From Candidatus Eiseniibacteriota bacterium (GTDB lineage: Bacteria > Eisenbacteria > RBG-16-71-46), in assembly GCA_016710095.1 (NCBI GenBank), contig JADJLL010000007.1, forward strand, positions 1-64,000: a stretch of DNA of 64,000 bases, in the 5' to 3' direction. Position numbers and translations under genes: made by a program. Below the pieces are notes generated by a model, which was not told where the DNA came from, made no database searches, and saw only the letters and a list, made by a program, of their open reading frames with translations. Below are positions 16,630 through 25,570 of this stretch, one piece after another (the stretch's first letter is position 1; every line of letters starts with the position of its first letter).

Positions 16630-17256
16630 TCAGCCTTCCTTGCGACCCTTGATGTTCTTGAGACCGCGCAGCGCCGCTTCGCGCGCGGCGTCGATCTGCG
16701 CTTCGGGACCCGACAGGTAGAGCCGGCCGTAGGCGCCGAACAGCGACGCGTCGATCAGCTTCACGTGGGCGGCCTTGAGCGCCTCGTTCGCGGCGAACGC
16801 GATGTAGCCGGCGGGCTCGCTCTCGAGGATGAACAGCGACTCGCCCGCGATGAGCATGTCGCCGTAACGCATCTTGTTGATCACCTGGGCGTGGTACGGC
16901 TCGACGCCACGGATGACCTGGTCGGAAACCACGCGCGGCTGCACGCGGTCGTGTTCGCGAATGCCGAGGTAGTCGAGCACGGCCTGCCCGCCGTCCATGA
17001 CCTGGCCCTTGTCGCGATGGTGGATCTCGAGCAGACCGAAGGCGCGCTCGACCACCATGATGGCGGGAGTGGCCTGCGTGGCCTTGAGCGCCACGTCGGT
17101 GATGCGGTTGATGATCAGTCCCGGCGCGGTCTCGATGAACATGGACGCGTCGCCGGCCACGGGCAGGAAGCCGCGAGCCGTCGTCCCGATGAAGGCCGCG
17201 AGCTGCGGCTGCATCGAGTCGAGGAAGACGTAGGTGCGAAGGGTGACGTCGGACAT
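16630..17256 (-). CDS. Tandem-domain bacterial microcompartment (BMC-T) shell protein, orphan
   Basis: A 208-residue protein with two BMC folds. The first, about residues 38-98, reads SMFIETAPGLI...TDVALKATQATPAIMVVERAFG. The second, about 139-200, reads SLFILESEPAGYIAFAANEAL, KAAHVKLID and LFGAYGRLYLSGP. BMC-T proteins trimerise into pseudohexamers that tile the protein shell of metabolic compartments and often carry a gated pore. No other shell, vertex or signature enzyme gene lies nearby. The neighbours are an AAA ATPase (convergent) and a decayed IS. Its promoter is excellent, with TAAGGT seven bases from the ATG, so the message should be leaderless. The subtype and cargo cannot be assigned. 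Confidence 0.78.
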   Translation of the reverse strand: MSDVTLRTYVFLDSMQPQLAAFIGTTARGFLPVAGDASMFIETAPGLIINRITDVALKATQATPAIMVVERAFGLLEIHHRDKGQVMDGGQAVLDYLGIREHDRVQPRVVSDQVIRGVEPYHAQVINKMRYGDMLIAGESLFILESEPAGYIAFAANEALKAAHVKLIDASLFGAYGRLYLSGPEAQIDAAREAALRGLKNIKGRKEG

Positions 17257-17263
17257 GGCGCGG

Positions 17264-17293
17264 ACCTTAGGCCCGCCCCGCGCGGAGCGTCAA
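17264..17293 (-). promoter_or_regulatory. Strong leaderless promoter of the BMC-T gene
   Basis: On the minus strand TTGACG (17293-17288), 18 bases, TAAGGT (17269-17264), then seven bases to the ATG at 17256. The -35 box overlaps the first two bases of the IS target-site duplication, so the insertion lies directly upstream of the core promoter. Confidence 0.68.
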
Positions 17294-17300
17294 ACCGGCA
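17292..17300. repeat. Left target-site duplication of the IS
   Basis: AAACCGGCA, identical to 18254-18262. It also overlaps the -35 box of the BMC-T promoter. Confidence 0.8.
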
Positions 17301-18253
17301 GGTTGTGGTTCGCAGAATGTTGCTGGTCACGGGCGTGGCGCGGCCGGCCTTCCCAGGCCAGTGCGTTGTGATGGGCGGTCCGACCCCGGCCGCCTCTCGG
17401 TCGTGGTTCACCGAGCTCGGCGCCCGGCGGGGGGCGCGCCGGGCTCCGATCGGCGCAATCGTCTCGCGGGGTTCGCGCCGTTGTGCCGCAGCACATGCGC
17501 GCTTGTTCCGAAGAACAGATCGTTTCCGGCGCGCGGCGGTCGAGGCGGGCCGGTCGAGTAACGGGCCTGACGAGCGCTCATAGCGGGCCGTGGCGACCGG
17601 GCGCCGACATGCGGATGACCTCCTGCCATGCCCTTCTCGGCCCCGGGTCCGGCCGGCCGAGCGTCGCCTCGAACGTGTCGCGGTGCATCCGCTGATCCGG
17701 GCGCATGTAGCCCTTGCGACGTAGCGGCGAGTGCGTGAGCCCGTAGTGGAAGCCGGTGTCGCCACCGATGCCGAGGTTCAGGTGCAGCGGGTGGTACTGG
17801 CTGTACGCGAAACCTCGAACCCGTCGATCACGGGCTCCTCGAGCGGGCCCGCTGGCCGGTGCGTGCGCGAAGAGCAGTGTGTCGCCCAGCCGTGCAGCCT
17901 GATGAACCAGCGTGCTGTGCGAGCAGGCATCTCTCGCGCCATCTGGCGGAATCCGAGCCGGCGTCGATCCGGTAGAGCAACGGAACCTGCAGCTCAGGGC
18001 GCTTGAGGTAGTAGGTCGGTGAAAGGTCTGCGAGGAGAAGGTCGCGCCGCAGTGACAACAGCGGTAGCGAGGTATCTCCTTCGGTGACGCGCCGGGTGTA
18101 GGAGCCGTGGTGCTTCCAGCGCCAGCCCTCGGCGTTGTGGTGGTAGCGACAATGACTTCGCGGACAATGCGGGGGCACGAAGGTGCTGATCGTGCTGTGC
18201 ATGCCTCGCGGCTACTGCACGCATCGGGCCGCCACATTCTGCGAACCACAGCC
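17301..18253 (-). mobile_element. IS1-like insertion sequence, 953 bp, with terminal inverted repeats and 9-bp target duplication
   Basis: The ends are inverted repeats: 17301-17320 (GGTTGTGGTTCGCAGAATGT) matches the complement of 18234-18253 at 19 of 20 positions. Both ends are flanked by the same nine bases, AAACCGGCA (17292-17300 and 18254-18262), a clean target-site duplication. The size, 20-bp ends, 9-bp duplication and a zinc-ribbon-first transposase all suit the IS1 family. The element sits between the abcF stop codon and the BMC-T promoter. Its transposase is broken. Confidence 0.82.
17320..18225 (-). pseudogene. Broken transposase of the IS1-like element
   Basis: Pieces of one protein appear in order but in alternating frames. 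First comes a zinc ribbon split as CPRSHCRYHHN and GWRWKHHGSYTRR (near 18190-18110), then IPRYRCCHCGATFSSQTF. Next comes SPTYYLKRPELQVPLLYRIDAG, shortened here as the HTH approach, then HSTLVHQAARLG. These are followed by FAYSQYHPLHLNLGIG, GFHYGLTHSPLRRKGYM and RDTFEATLGRP, and finally fragments with HNGANPARRLRRSE and HHNALAWEGRPRHARDQ. At least four frame changes are needed, so no full transposase can be made as read. Boundaries are approximate. Confidence 0.7.
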
Positions 18254-18262
18254 AAACCGGCA
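18254..18262. repeat. Right target-site duplication of the IS
   Basis: AAACCGGCA, the second copy, 24 bases from the end of the ABC-F gene. Confidence 0.8.
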
Positions 18263-18286
18263 AGCCGCTCGCCGGGTGCGGGAGGG

Positions 18287-20266
18287 TCAGGCGAGTTCCT
18301 CGAGCCGCTGCCAGAGCGATTCGACCTCGGCGCGCAGCGTCTCGTACTCCGTCACGTGCGTCTTCGACTTCGCCGCGTCGTGATAGAGGTCCGGGTCGGC
18401 GAGGATCGCCTCGAGCGCCTTCATGCGCGCTTCGCGTGTCTCGATGTCCTTCTCGATCCGGGCGACTTCCTTCTCGCGCTTTTGCTGGAGCCGTCGCTGC
18501 TCCTTCTGCGCCTCGCGCGAAATCTCGGGAGCGTTCGCGGCCGCGGGAGCGCCGCCCTTGGGCGCCGCGTTCTTCGCGGGCGCGGAAGACTTGCTTGTGG
18601 CGGCCGCCGCCACCGGAGCGGGCGCGGCGTTCGCCGCGCGCTTCTCGGCGCTGATGCGCGCCAGCCGCGCCGACTCGTAGTCCTCGTAGCCGCCGGGGTA
18701 GAGCTTCACCCGCCCGCCGTCCACCTCGAGCACGCGCGTCGCCACGCGGGCCATGAGCGAACGGTCGTGCGTGACGACGATCACGCCGCCCGGGTACTGC
18801 TCGAGTCCGCCTTCGAGCACTTCCTTGCCGGCGAGATCGAGATGGTGCGTCGGTTCGTCGAGCATGAGCAGGTTGGTCGGCAGCATGAGCATGCGCGCGA
18901 GCGCGACGCGCTGGCGCTCGCCACCCGACAGCACGCGGCAGAGCTTGAAGACGTCGTCGCCCTGGAAGAGGAAGCTGCCGAGCAGGCCGCGCAGCCGTGG
19001 GCGCCACGCGTCGTCGGCGACTTCCTCGACCGCGTCGAGCACGGAGTGGCCGGGGGTGAGCGTCTCGGCGGCGTGCTGCGCGAAGTAGCTCATCTTGGTC
19101 AGCGGATAGCTCTCGCGCAGTCCGCCCGTGGGCTCGAGCTGCCCCGCGAGCATGCGCAGCAGCGTCGTCTTGCCGGCGCCGTTCGCGCCGACGATCGCGA
19201 TCTTGTCGCCGCGCTCGATCTCGACGTTCACGCCGCTCAGGATCTTGCGGTCGCCGTAGGCGAAGTCCACGTCGCGCAGCCGCACGAGCAGCCGGCCCGC
19301 GTTCGGCGGAGTGGGGAAGGCGAAGCGGATGTGCTGCGCCTTGCGCGGGATCACCACGCGCTCGGCCTTGAGGCGCTCGATCTGCTTCTTCTTGCTCGCC
19401 GCCTGGGCGGCCTTCGTGTTCTTCGCGCCGAAGCGTTCCACGAAGCGGTTCAGCTGCGCGATCTTCTGCTCGAGCTGCGCGTTCGCGGCCTCGGCCTGCT
19501 CGCGGCGATTTTCCTTCTCCTCGAGGTACTGCGTGAAGCGCATCGAGTAGGGCGTGATCGTGCCGCGGTCGAGCTCCTGCACTTCGGTCGCGACGCGGTC
19601 GAGGAACACGCGGTCGTGCGACACCACGACGAGCGCGCCGCGGAAGTTGTCGAGGTAGTCCTCGAGCCACTCCATCGCGGGAAGGTCGAGATGGTTCGTG
19701 GGTTCGTCGAGGAACAGCACGGTCGGATCGGCGAGCAGCAGCGCCGCGAGCGCGACGCGCATGCGCCAGCCACCGGAGAACTCGGCGAGCGGGCGGTCCT
19801 GGTCGGCTTCCGAGAAGCCGAGCCCGCCGAGCACGCGGCGCGCCTCGGGCTCGAGCCGGTGCTCGTCGAACATCTCGAGGTGATGCTGGAGGTCGCCGGC
19901 GCGCTCGAGCAGTGCCTCGAGGTTGGGATCGTCCTGCTGGATGGTCGAAAGCTGCGTGTGCAGCTCGTCGAGCTCCTCGCGCATGCCCAGGAGCGCGCGA
20001 TGCGCCTCCATCGCGCGGTCGAGTACCGTGCCGTCGAACTTCTCGGCGGCTTCCTGGGGGAGATAACCGATTCGCGTGCTCTTGGACACGACGCACGAGC
20101 CGGCCTCGGGCGTGTATTCGCCCAGAATCACGCGGATCAGCGTGGTTTTCCCGGCGCCATTGGGACCCACGAGGGCGCAGCGATCTCCGGGGGCGATCAC
20201 CCAGTCGCGGTCCTCGAAGAGGACGCGCTGGCCAATGGAGTAGCGCAGGGATTGCAGCTGGATCAC
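18287..20266 (-). CDS. ABC-F family ATPase (Uup/YheS/EttA-like)
   Basis: 659 residues with two ABC domains and no membrane segments. Domain 1 has GPNGAGKT, signature FSGGWRMRVALA and Walker B LFLDEPTNHLDL. Domain 2 has GANGAGKT, LSGGERQRVALA and LMLDEPTHHLDL (His in place of the usual Asn). A P-site-type linker rich in Lys/Gln (residues ~255-315) joins them, and an Ala/Pro tail leads to a C-terminal coiled coil (about 590-655), as in Uup and YheS. Such proteins act on the ribosome at the E site or, for Uup-like ones, on DNA or ribosome assembly. GTG at 20266 was chosen because GGGAG sits seven bases before it; an ATG at 20302 would add a non-conserved leader. Confidence 0.88.
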   Translation of the reverse strand: MIQLQSLRYSIGQRVLFEDRDWVIAPGDRCALVGPNGAGKTTLIRVILGEYTPEAGSCVVSKSTRIGYLPQEAAEKFDGTVLDRAMEAHRALLGMREELDELHTQLSTIQQDDPNLEALLERAGDLQHHLEMFDEHRLEPEARRVLGGLGFSEADQDRPLAEFSGGWRMRVALAALLLADPTVLFLDEPTNHLDLPAMEWLEDYLDNFRGALVVVSHDRVFLDRVATEVQELDRGTITPYSMRFTQYLEEKENRREQAEAANAQLEQKIAQLNRFVERFGAKNTKAAQAASKKKQIERLKAERVVIPRKAQHIRFAFPTPPNAGRLLVRLRDVDFAYGDRKILSGVNVEIERGDKIAIVGANGAGKTTLLRMLAGQLEPTGGLRESYPLTKMSYFAQHAAETLTPGHSVLDAVEEVADDAWRPRLRGLLGSFLFQGDDVFKLCRVLSGGERQRVALARMLMLPTNLLMLDEPTHHLDLAGKEVLEGGLEQYPGGVIVVTHDRSLMARVATRVLEVDGGRVKLYPGGYEDYESARLARISAEKRAANAAPAPVAAAATSKSSAPAKNAAPKGGAPAAANAPEISREAQKEQRRLQQKREKEVARIEKDIETREARMKALEAILADPDLYHDAAKSKTHVTEYETLRAEVESLWQRLEELA

Positions 20267-20434
20267 GAGAACTCCCAGTCCGTCGTTGACCGGGGCCAAC
20301 ATGGCCCCCGATAATCGCTTCCATCATCCGACCCGGACGGCGCCTGCCCTCCGGGAACCACCGTTTGGAGAAGTCTCCTGAGCCCCCAGCGCACGACATC
20401 ATCGAGTGGAGGCTTTTCGCGCGCGCACCTCGCG

Positions 20435-22087
20435 GTGCTGGCGCTCGCTCTGTGCTGCCTGATTCTGGCACAGACGGCCTGGGCGGCGTTCATGATCCCG
20501 GGCTCGCCCGTCCGCCCCAAGGACTTCACGCTGTTGAAGCGCGACGGGGTGTACCACCTTTTCTACATCCGCAACAACACCAGCGTACCCGCCAGCCAGA
20601 GCGAGCGCGACTTCGGTCACGCGACCTCCGTGGACCTCTACCACTGGACGCAACTGCCACCGGTGATGCGAGTGGACACGCTGGGCTGGGACAACGAGCA
20701 CGTCTGGGCCCCGAGCATCGTCGAACGCGACAGCCTCTACTGGATGTTCTACACCGGCGTCCAGAACACGCCCGGCCAGTACAACTACACCCAGCGCATG
20801 GGGCTCGCCGTGTCGTCCGACCTCATGAACTGGACTCGCCAGGGCGCGATCTTCGACAACTCGTACACCGATTGGGCGTGGTGGAATCCGACGATGGCGC
20901 AGCCGGCCTGCCGCGATCCGTTCGTGATGCCCGACCCCTCGCGTCCGGGCATGTGGCTCATGTACTACACGGCCTCGCCGCAGCTCGACTCCACCGTCAC
21001 CATGGTGGGTGTCGCCGAATCGGACGGGGACTTCCAGCAGTGGTCCGACTTGAAGCCGCTGTGGATCACCTACCAGAGCTATTCGTTCAACACGCTGACC
21101 GAGTCGCCTCACGTCTTCGAACACAACGGACTCTGGTACCTGCTCGTGACGACCAACGCCGGGCAGCCGCTGTCCGTCTACACGTCCGCGCATCCGACCG
21201 GTGATCCCGCCGACTGGGTCTACCGCGGACGGTTGCGCAACATGCTCGGCTACGACACGAACTCGTGGTTCGCGTCCGAAACCGCGCACGACGGCGACCA
21301 CGACCTGTTCGCGTTCATCCAGGGCGACCGCGTCGAGATCCGCGAAATTCTCTGGGGCACGTCGTGGCAGTTCGCGCTCGTGCAGCCGCCGCTGTTCCAC
21401 GTCGTGCACATGAAGTGGGAGCAGCCCGAAGTGCAGGAGGGGCAGCTCACCTCGCTCAACTTCGTCGTCGCGAATCCCTACGCGGGCCAGACGACGCTCG
21501 ACGCGTTCGCGGTGGACTCGCTCGGCAACGAGACGCCCGTGTCGCTCGACGAGGTCGGTATTCTCGCGACTCCGACCTTCGAGTCCGACTCGCTGCAGTA
21601 CTTCTGGAGCGCGCGGCGGGTGCCGGATCCCGGCGCCGGTGACACGACGACGGTGACGCGGCTGCGCCTGCGCACGTCGGATCGCACGTGCGAGAGCGAC
21701 ATCCTCACCGTGCGGCCGACGATCGCTCCGCCCGACACGACGACGCCCGAGAACCCGCCGCCGTCCGACGGCGACGGATCGGGCGACCCGAACGAGTGGC
21801 TCGGCGATCGCGCGACGCTGCGCCCGCTGCGCTCGTCACCGCTCGGACCGGGCCCCGCGCTCGCGGTGAAGCTGCCGGTGTCTGCGGACGTGCGCGTGGA
21901 CCTGTACGACCTGGGCGGCCGGCGCGTGCGCAACCTCGCGCGGCGCACGATGCCCGCGGGCGTCACCGTGCTGCCGTGGGACGGCCGCGGCGACGACGGG
22001 ATCGCGCAGCCGAAGGGGATGTACTTCGCGCGGCTCGTGAGCGGCAAGCACGTGATGACCGCGCGCGTGCTGCTGTTGCCGCGCTGA
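20435..22087 (+). CDS. Secreted GH43-like beta-propeller protein with FlgD-like C-terminal domain
   Basis: A 550-residue exported protein. A signal peptide (LALCCLILAQTAWA) precedes a five-bladed-propeller-type domain: RPKDFTLLKRDGVYHLFYI, HVWAPSIVERDSLYWMFYTG, CRDPFVMPDP, and LTESPHVFEHNGLWYLLV. This blade pattern is that of GH43/GH32/GH68-like glycosidases, with acidic residues in the right blades. It may act on plant-type or exopolysaccharide glycans, but the substrate is open. A linker rich in Pro, Asp and Thr leads to the FlgD-like fold (VRVDLYDLGGRRVRNL...LPWDGRGDDG). GTG 20435 leaves the signal peptide without a basic start; an in-frame CTG at 20378 with GGAGAAG in front would supply one. 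Confidence 0.75.
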   Translation: MLALALCCLILAQTAWAAFMIPGSPVRPKDFTLLKRDGVYHLFYIRNNTSVPASQSERDFGHATSVDLYHWTQLPPVMRVDTLGWDNEHVWAPSIVERDSLYWMFYTGVQNTPGQYNYTQRMGLAVSSDLMNWTRQGAIFDNSYTDWAWWNPTMAQPACRDPFVMPDPSRPGMWLMYYTASPQLDSTVTMVGVAESDGDFQQWSDLKPLWITYQSYSFNTLTESPHVFEHNGLWYLLVTTNAGQPLSVYTSAHPTGDPADWVYRGRLRNMLGYDTNSWFASETAHDGDHDLFAFIQGDRVEIREILWGTSWQFALVQPPLFHVVHMKWEQPEVQEGQLTSLNFVVANPYAGQTTLDAFAVDSLGNETPVSLDEVGILATPTFESDSLQYFWSARRVPDPGAGDTTTVTRLRLRTSDRTCESDILTVRPTIAPPDTTTPENPPPSDGDGSGDPNEWLGDRATLRPLRSSPLGPGPALAVKLPVSADVRVDLYDLGGRRVRNLARRTMPAGVTVLPWDGRGDDGIAQPKGMYFARLVSGKHVMTARVLLLPR

Positions 22088-22116
22088 CGCGCCGGCGCAA
22101 GCCGGGCGAACGACGA

Positions 22117-22147
22117 GGCCCGGCGAACGGACCGCGTTCGCCGGGCC
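22117..22147. terminator. Bidirectional terminator between the GH43-like and M29 genes
   Basis: GGCCCGGCGAACG (22117-22129) pairs perfectly with CGTTCGCCGGGCC (22135-22147); CGCTTTCGC follows. Confidence 0.7.
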
Positions 22148-22175
22148 CGCTTTCGCGGGACGTCCCGCGAGGCGG

Positions 22176-23294
22176 TCAGCGCGACAGATTCTCGGGGTTC
22201 AGCCCTTCGAGATCCTTCACGACGAAGCGGCCGTCCTTGCGGATCAGCTCGTCGTCGAACCAGACCTCGCCGCCGCCGTACTCGGGGCGCTGGATCAGCA
22301 CGAGATCCCAGTGCACCTTCGAACGGTTGCCGTTCTCGGTCGTCTCGTAGCACTGGCCCGGCGTGAAGTGCAGCGAACCGGCGATCTTCTCGTCGAACAG
22401 CGTGTCCTTCATCGGCTTCAGGATGTTCGGGTTGAAGCCGAGCGAGAACTCGCCGATGTAGCGCGCGCCCTCGTCGGTGTCGAGCAGCTGGTCGAGCTTG
22501 TCCTGCGGGTTGCCCGTGGCCTTCACGATGCGGCCCTTCTCGAACGTGAACTCGAGCTGGTCGTACGTGGTGCCGAGGTACACCGACTGCGTGTTGTAGC
22601 GGATCGTGCCCTCGACCGAGTCGCGCACTGGCGCCGTGAAGCACTCGCCGTCGGGAATGTTGCGCTCGCCGTGGCAGGAGACGACGCCGACGTCCTTGAT
22701 GCTGAAGCGCAGGTCGGTGCCCGGCGACTTGATGTGGACGCGGTCGGTGCGGAGCATGCGCTCGCGCAGCGGCACGATGGCCTTCTGCATGAGCTTGTAG
22801 TCCACGTTGCACACGTCGAAGTAGAAGTCCTCGAACTTCTCGGTGCTCGTGTTCGCGAGCTGCGCCATGCCGGCGTTCGGGTAGCGCAGCACGACCCAGC
22901 GCGTGTTGTTGACGCGATAGTTCAGGTGCACCGGCTGCGCGACGAGCTTCTGGTAGAGCGCCATCTTGTCGCTGGGGACGTCCGAGAGCTCCGAGACGTT
23001 GTCCGAGCCGCGGATGCCGACGTACGCCTGCACCTGCTTCATCTGGTGCAGTTCGATCGCGCCCTGCAGCTCGAGCTGCTTCTCGGTGGCGTTGATGAGC
23101 TGGGCGCGGAGCACCGCGTTGTCGCGGAGCGACACGATCGGCACGCCGCCGACCTTCTGGACTTCGTCCACGAGGTCGAGCACGAGGCCGTGACGCAGGT
23201 CGTAGGCCTCGATGAGCATGGCTTCGCCCGACTGCAGCTTGGTCGAGTGGTGCACGATGAGATGAGCGAGTTTCTGGGTGCGCGGGTCGCGCAT
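22176..23294 (-). CDS. M29 family aminopeptidase (AmpS/PepS-like)
   Basis: 372 residues starting MRDPRTQKLAHLIVHHS, the usual M29 start (DpR...kLA-llv-yS). Conserved family segments follow: GTDLRFSIKD, NIPDGECFTAP, EFTFEKGRIVKATG, IGEFSLGFNPN, and a late HWDLV that carries the metal-binding His-x-Asp. The enzymes are cytosolic two-metal aminopeptidases with broad specificity. Length is near the family norm (370-410). It converges with the GH43-like gene across a terminator and is divergent from the oxidoreductase gene. Confidence 0.86.
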   Translation of the reverse strand: MRDPRTQKLAHLIVHHSTKLQSGEAMLIEAYDLRHGLVLDLVDEVQKVGGVPIVSLRDNAVLRAQLINATEKQLELQGAIELHQMKQVQAYVGIRGSDNVSELSDVPSDKMALYQKLVAQPVHLNYRVNNTRWVVLRYPNAGMAQLANTSTEKFEDFYFDVCNVDYKLMQKAIVPLRERMLRTDRVHIKSPGTDLRFSIKDVGVVSCHGERNIPDGECFTAPVRDSVEGTIRYNTQSVYLGTTYDQLEFTFEKGRIVKATGNPQDKLDQLLDTDEGARYIGEFSLGFNPNILKPMKDTLFDEKIAGSLHFTPGQCYETTENGNRSKVHWDLVLIQRPEYGGGEVWFDDELIRKDGRFVVKDLEGLNPENLSR

Positions 23295-23426
23295 GACGAC
23301 GCCTCCGTGAAAGAGAGACGGAATGGTTGAGGGAGAACGGGAGGGAGGCTAGCACAGCGCAACGGGTCTTGACCGCCGGCGGTTCCCCGCCGATGCTGCC
23401 CGACCACTTCGGAATGGGAGGTCCCC

Positions 23427-24500
23427 GTGCAGCGTCTTCGAGTCGCGATCCTCGGCACCGGTTTCGGCCGCGCCGTGCAGGCCCCGGCATTCCTGCGGCA
23501 CCCCGGATTCGAACTGGTCGCGATCGCCGGAAGCGACGGCGCGAAGACTCGCCGCGTCGCGGACGAGCTCGGCGTGAAGGGCGCGTACGGCGACTGGCGC
23601 GAACTGCTCACGCGCGAGCGGCCCGACCTCGTGAGCATCGTGACGCCCGTGTATCTGCATCACGACATGATGCTCGGCGCGCTCGCGGCCGGCGCGCACG
23701 TGCACTGCGAGAAGCCGACCGCCTTCGACCGCCACCAGGCGCGCGCGATGCGCGACGCGGCGCTCGCCGCGGGCAAGGTCGCCGGCATCAACCACGAGTT
23801 CCGCTTCCTGCCGGCGCGCCAGCTCGCGCTCGAGATCGTGCGCGCGGGCGGCATCGGCCGTCCGTATCGCGCCGAGATCCTCGGGCGCTATCCGATCTGG
23901 AACGCGGCCGGCCCGCGCGCGATGAACTGGCTGTCCGACCGCGAGCGCGGCGGCGGTATCTGGGGCGCGCTCGGCTCGCACCACACCGACTTGCTGCGGC
24001 TGATGTTCGGCGAACCGAAGAGCGCGCTCGCCAGCCTGCGCGTGGACCAGCCCTTCCGCGCACCTCGCGCCGAGGGCGAAGCGCCCGGCGTCGCGACCGC
24101 CGACGACGCGGCGACCGTGCACTACGCGTTCGCGAACGGCGTGACGGCGCTCGTGGACCTGCAGGCGAGCGCGCCGTACCGCTGGGAACGCTTCGAAGTG
24201 CACGGTGACGGCGGCGTGCTGCGCTGGGACGAAGCCGGGTACAAGCTGTGGCGGATCGTGAAGGACCGCGAGCCGGAGGAGCTGGCGATTCCCGAGAGGT
24301 TCGCGCTCGCGCCGCGCGAAGGCGACCTGCCGCTCGTGGCGCCGTTCACCCTGATGGTGGACAAGCTGCATCGCGCGATCACGGCGGGAGAGAAGCTCGA
24401 GCCGAACTTCGCCGACGACGCCGTGCCCGTGCAGTGCGCGCTCGACGCCGCGCGCGAGTCGAGCGCGACCGGTACGCGGGTGGCGGTCGAGAAGGCGTGA
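23427..24500 (+). CDS. Gfo/Idh/MocA family NAD(P)-dependent oxidoreductase
   Basis: 357 residues. The N-terminal Rossmann fold has VAILGTGFGRAVQ for dinucleotide binding, then VTPVYLHHDMMLGAL and HVHCEKPTAF, where EKP is the catalytic lysine motif. The C-terminal alpha/beta domain has GGGIWGALGSHHTDLLRLM, with a catalytic-type histidine, and ends with a typical AxDAARESSATGTRV. The substrate is probably a sugar or cyclitol derivative. GTG at 23427 has GGGAGG seven bases before it. A short GC hairpin follows the stop. Confidence 0.86.
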   Translation: MQRLRVAILGTGFGRAVQAPAFLRHPGFELVAIAGSDGAKTRRVADELGVKGAYGDWRELLTRERPDLVSIVTPVYLHHDMMLGALAAGAHVHCEKPTAFDRHQARAMRDAALAAGKVAGINHEFRFLPARQLALEIVRAGGIGRPYRAEILGRYPIWNAAGPRAMNWLSDRERGGGIWGALGSHHTDLLRLMFGEPKSALASLRVDQPFRAPRAEGEAPGVATADDAATVHYAFANGVTALVDLQASAPYRWERFEVHGDGGVLRWDEAGYKLWRIVKDREPEELAIPERFALAPREGDLPLVAPFTLMVDKLHRAITAGEKLEPNFADDAVPVQCALDAARESSATGTRVAVEKA

Positions 24501-24502
24501 GA

Positions 24503-24521
24503 CGGTCGCCGGCGGCGACCG
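24503..24521 (+). terminator. Short hairpin after the oxidoreductase gene
   Basis: CGGTCGCC (24503-24510), loop GGC, GGCGACCG (24514-24521). There is no T-run, so termination is uncertain. Confidence 0.4.
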
Positions 24522-24723
24522 AATGCCCGCTCGCCGCGCCCGTTGGTCACGAAGTCGTGTTTCTTTTCATCCCGGGGACACCGGCACCCGTCCGGATCGC
24601 ATCTCCCCCCGTGTACGGCTGCGCCGCGGTGGACCCTCGCGAAGGGCCGCGGCTATACTGCCCGCGAACGCAACGAGAGTCCGGCCCCGTGAGGCCGAGG
24701 GGACGAGTCGAACGGAGGATGGC

Positions 24724-25452
24724 ATGGCGGATTGGGACGTCATCGCGAAACAGCGCCTGACCGAAGATTGGGCCACGCTGCGCGCCGCCTACCTGCCGCT
24801 CAATCAGGCGATGCGCCGCACGGTCGAGTTCCTCGACAAGGGCGGCGGCACGTTCGACGAACTGCTCGCCGTCGCGCGTGAGCGCGTCGAAGGCATGCAG
24901 CACAACCTCACCGCGCTCGCGAACCGCCGCTCGCCGTGGGTGCGTCTCGAGGCGATCCGCAACCTGCGCGTGCTGGCCTCCGGCCTGCGCGGCGCGGCAT
25001 CGGACGACCCGCGCGCGCTGCTGCGCTACCTGTTCGCGATCTCGGAGCTGCTCGGCAACGTGTGGCGCGACGCGCCGACCAACGCGCGCGTGTCCGACAA
25101 CATGGTCGTCGAGGGCGAACTCGACTTCTGGTTCGGCTGCGAGTGCTGCGCCGTGGGCAAGCTGCGCGTCGCCGGCCCCGACGATCCGCCGGACCTGCTG
25201 CGCGGACGCGAAGTGCAGCTGATCTGGGACGTCGACGCGCTGTTCGCGTGGACGCTCGACGAGTTCGAGGACTACCTGGCGAGCGAGCGCTACGCGCTCC
25301 CGAGCACGCCCCGCGTGGCGGCCTCGGAAGACCTCGGCCTGCCGGTCGTCGACATCCCGAGCGAGGCGCTCCGAAAGGGCAACGACTGGTTCGGAAGCCA
25401 GGGCGGGGGGCTGTACGTGCCGCTCGACCTCAAGCACATCGAGCTGATTTGA
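24724..25452 (+). CDS. Hypothetical protein, helical N-terminal half
   Basis: 242 residues, not recognised. The first ~110 residues are predicted helical (repeats like RRTVEFLDKG and ALANRRSPWVRLEAIRNLRVL, somewhat HEAT-like). The middle has FWFGCECCAVGKLRV with three cysteines close together, and the C terminus is acidic and aromatic with FEDYLASERYAL. There is no signal peptide or membrane segment. ATG at 24724 has CGGAGGATGG directly before it. A TATACT -10 box at 24654-24659 could start a ~60-base leader. The next gene is the small basic ORF at 25571. Confidence 0.6.
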   Translation: MADWDVIAKQRLTEDWATLRAAYLPLNQAMRRTVEFLDKGGGTFDELLAVARERVEGMQHNLTALANRRSPWVRLEAIRNLRVLASGLRGAASDDPRALLRYLFAISELLGNVWRDAPTNARVSDNMVVEGELDFWFGCECCAVGKLRVAGPDDPPDLLRGREVQLIWDVDALFAWTLDEFEDYLASERYALPSTPRVAASEDLGLPVVDIPSEALRKGNDWFGSQGGGLYVPLDLKHIELI

Positions 25453-25488
25453 TCCGCGCGAGGCGCGGGCCCGGCCGTCCGGCCGCGC

Positions 25489-25518
25489 TTGCCAGCGCCC
25501 ACGCCTACCGCGTAATCT
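25489..25518 (+). promoter_or_regulatory. Promoter of the small basic protein gene
   Basis: TTGCCA (25489-25494), 18 bases, TAATCT (25513-25518), giving a leader of about 45 bases before the ATG at 25571. Confidence 0.5.
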
Positions 25519-25570
25519 CCGCGCTCCTCGCGTCGTGGTGGCGCGGAGGGTCTCGCCACACGGGAGCGCC

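Noticed and set aside
15268..18253. AAA ATPase plus IS as a Tn7-like or TniB transposition module
   Set aside because: The IS has its own complete ends and target duplication that exclude the ATPase, and the BMC-T gene and a terminator lie between them.
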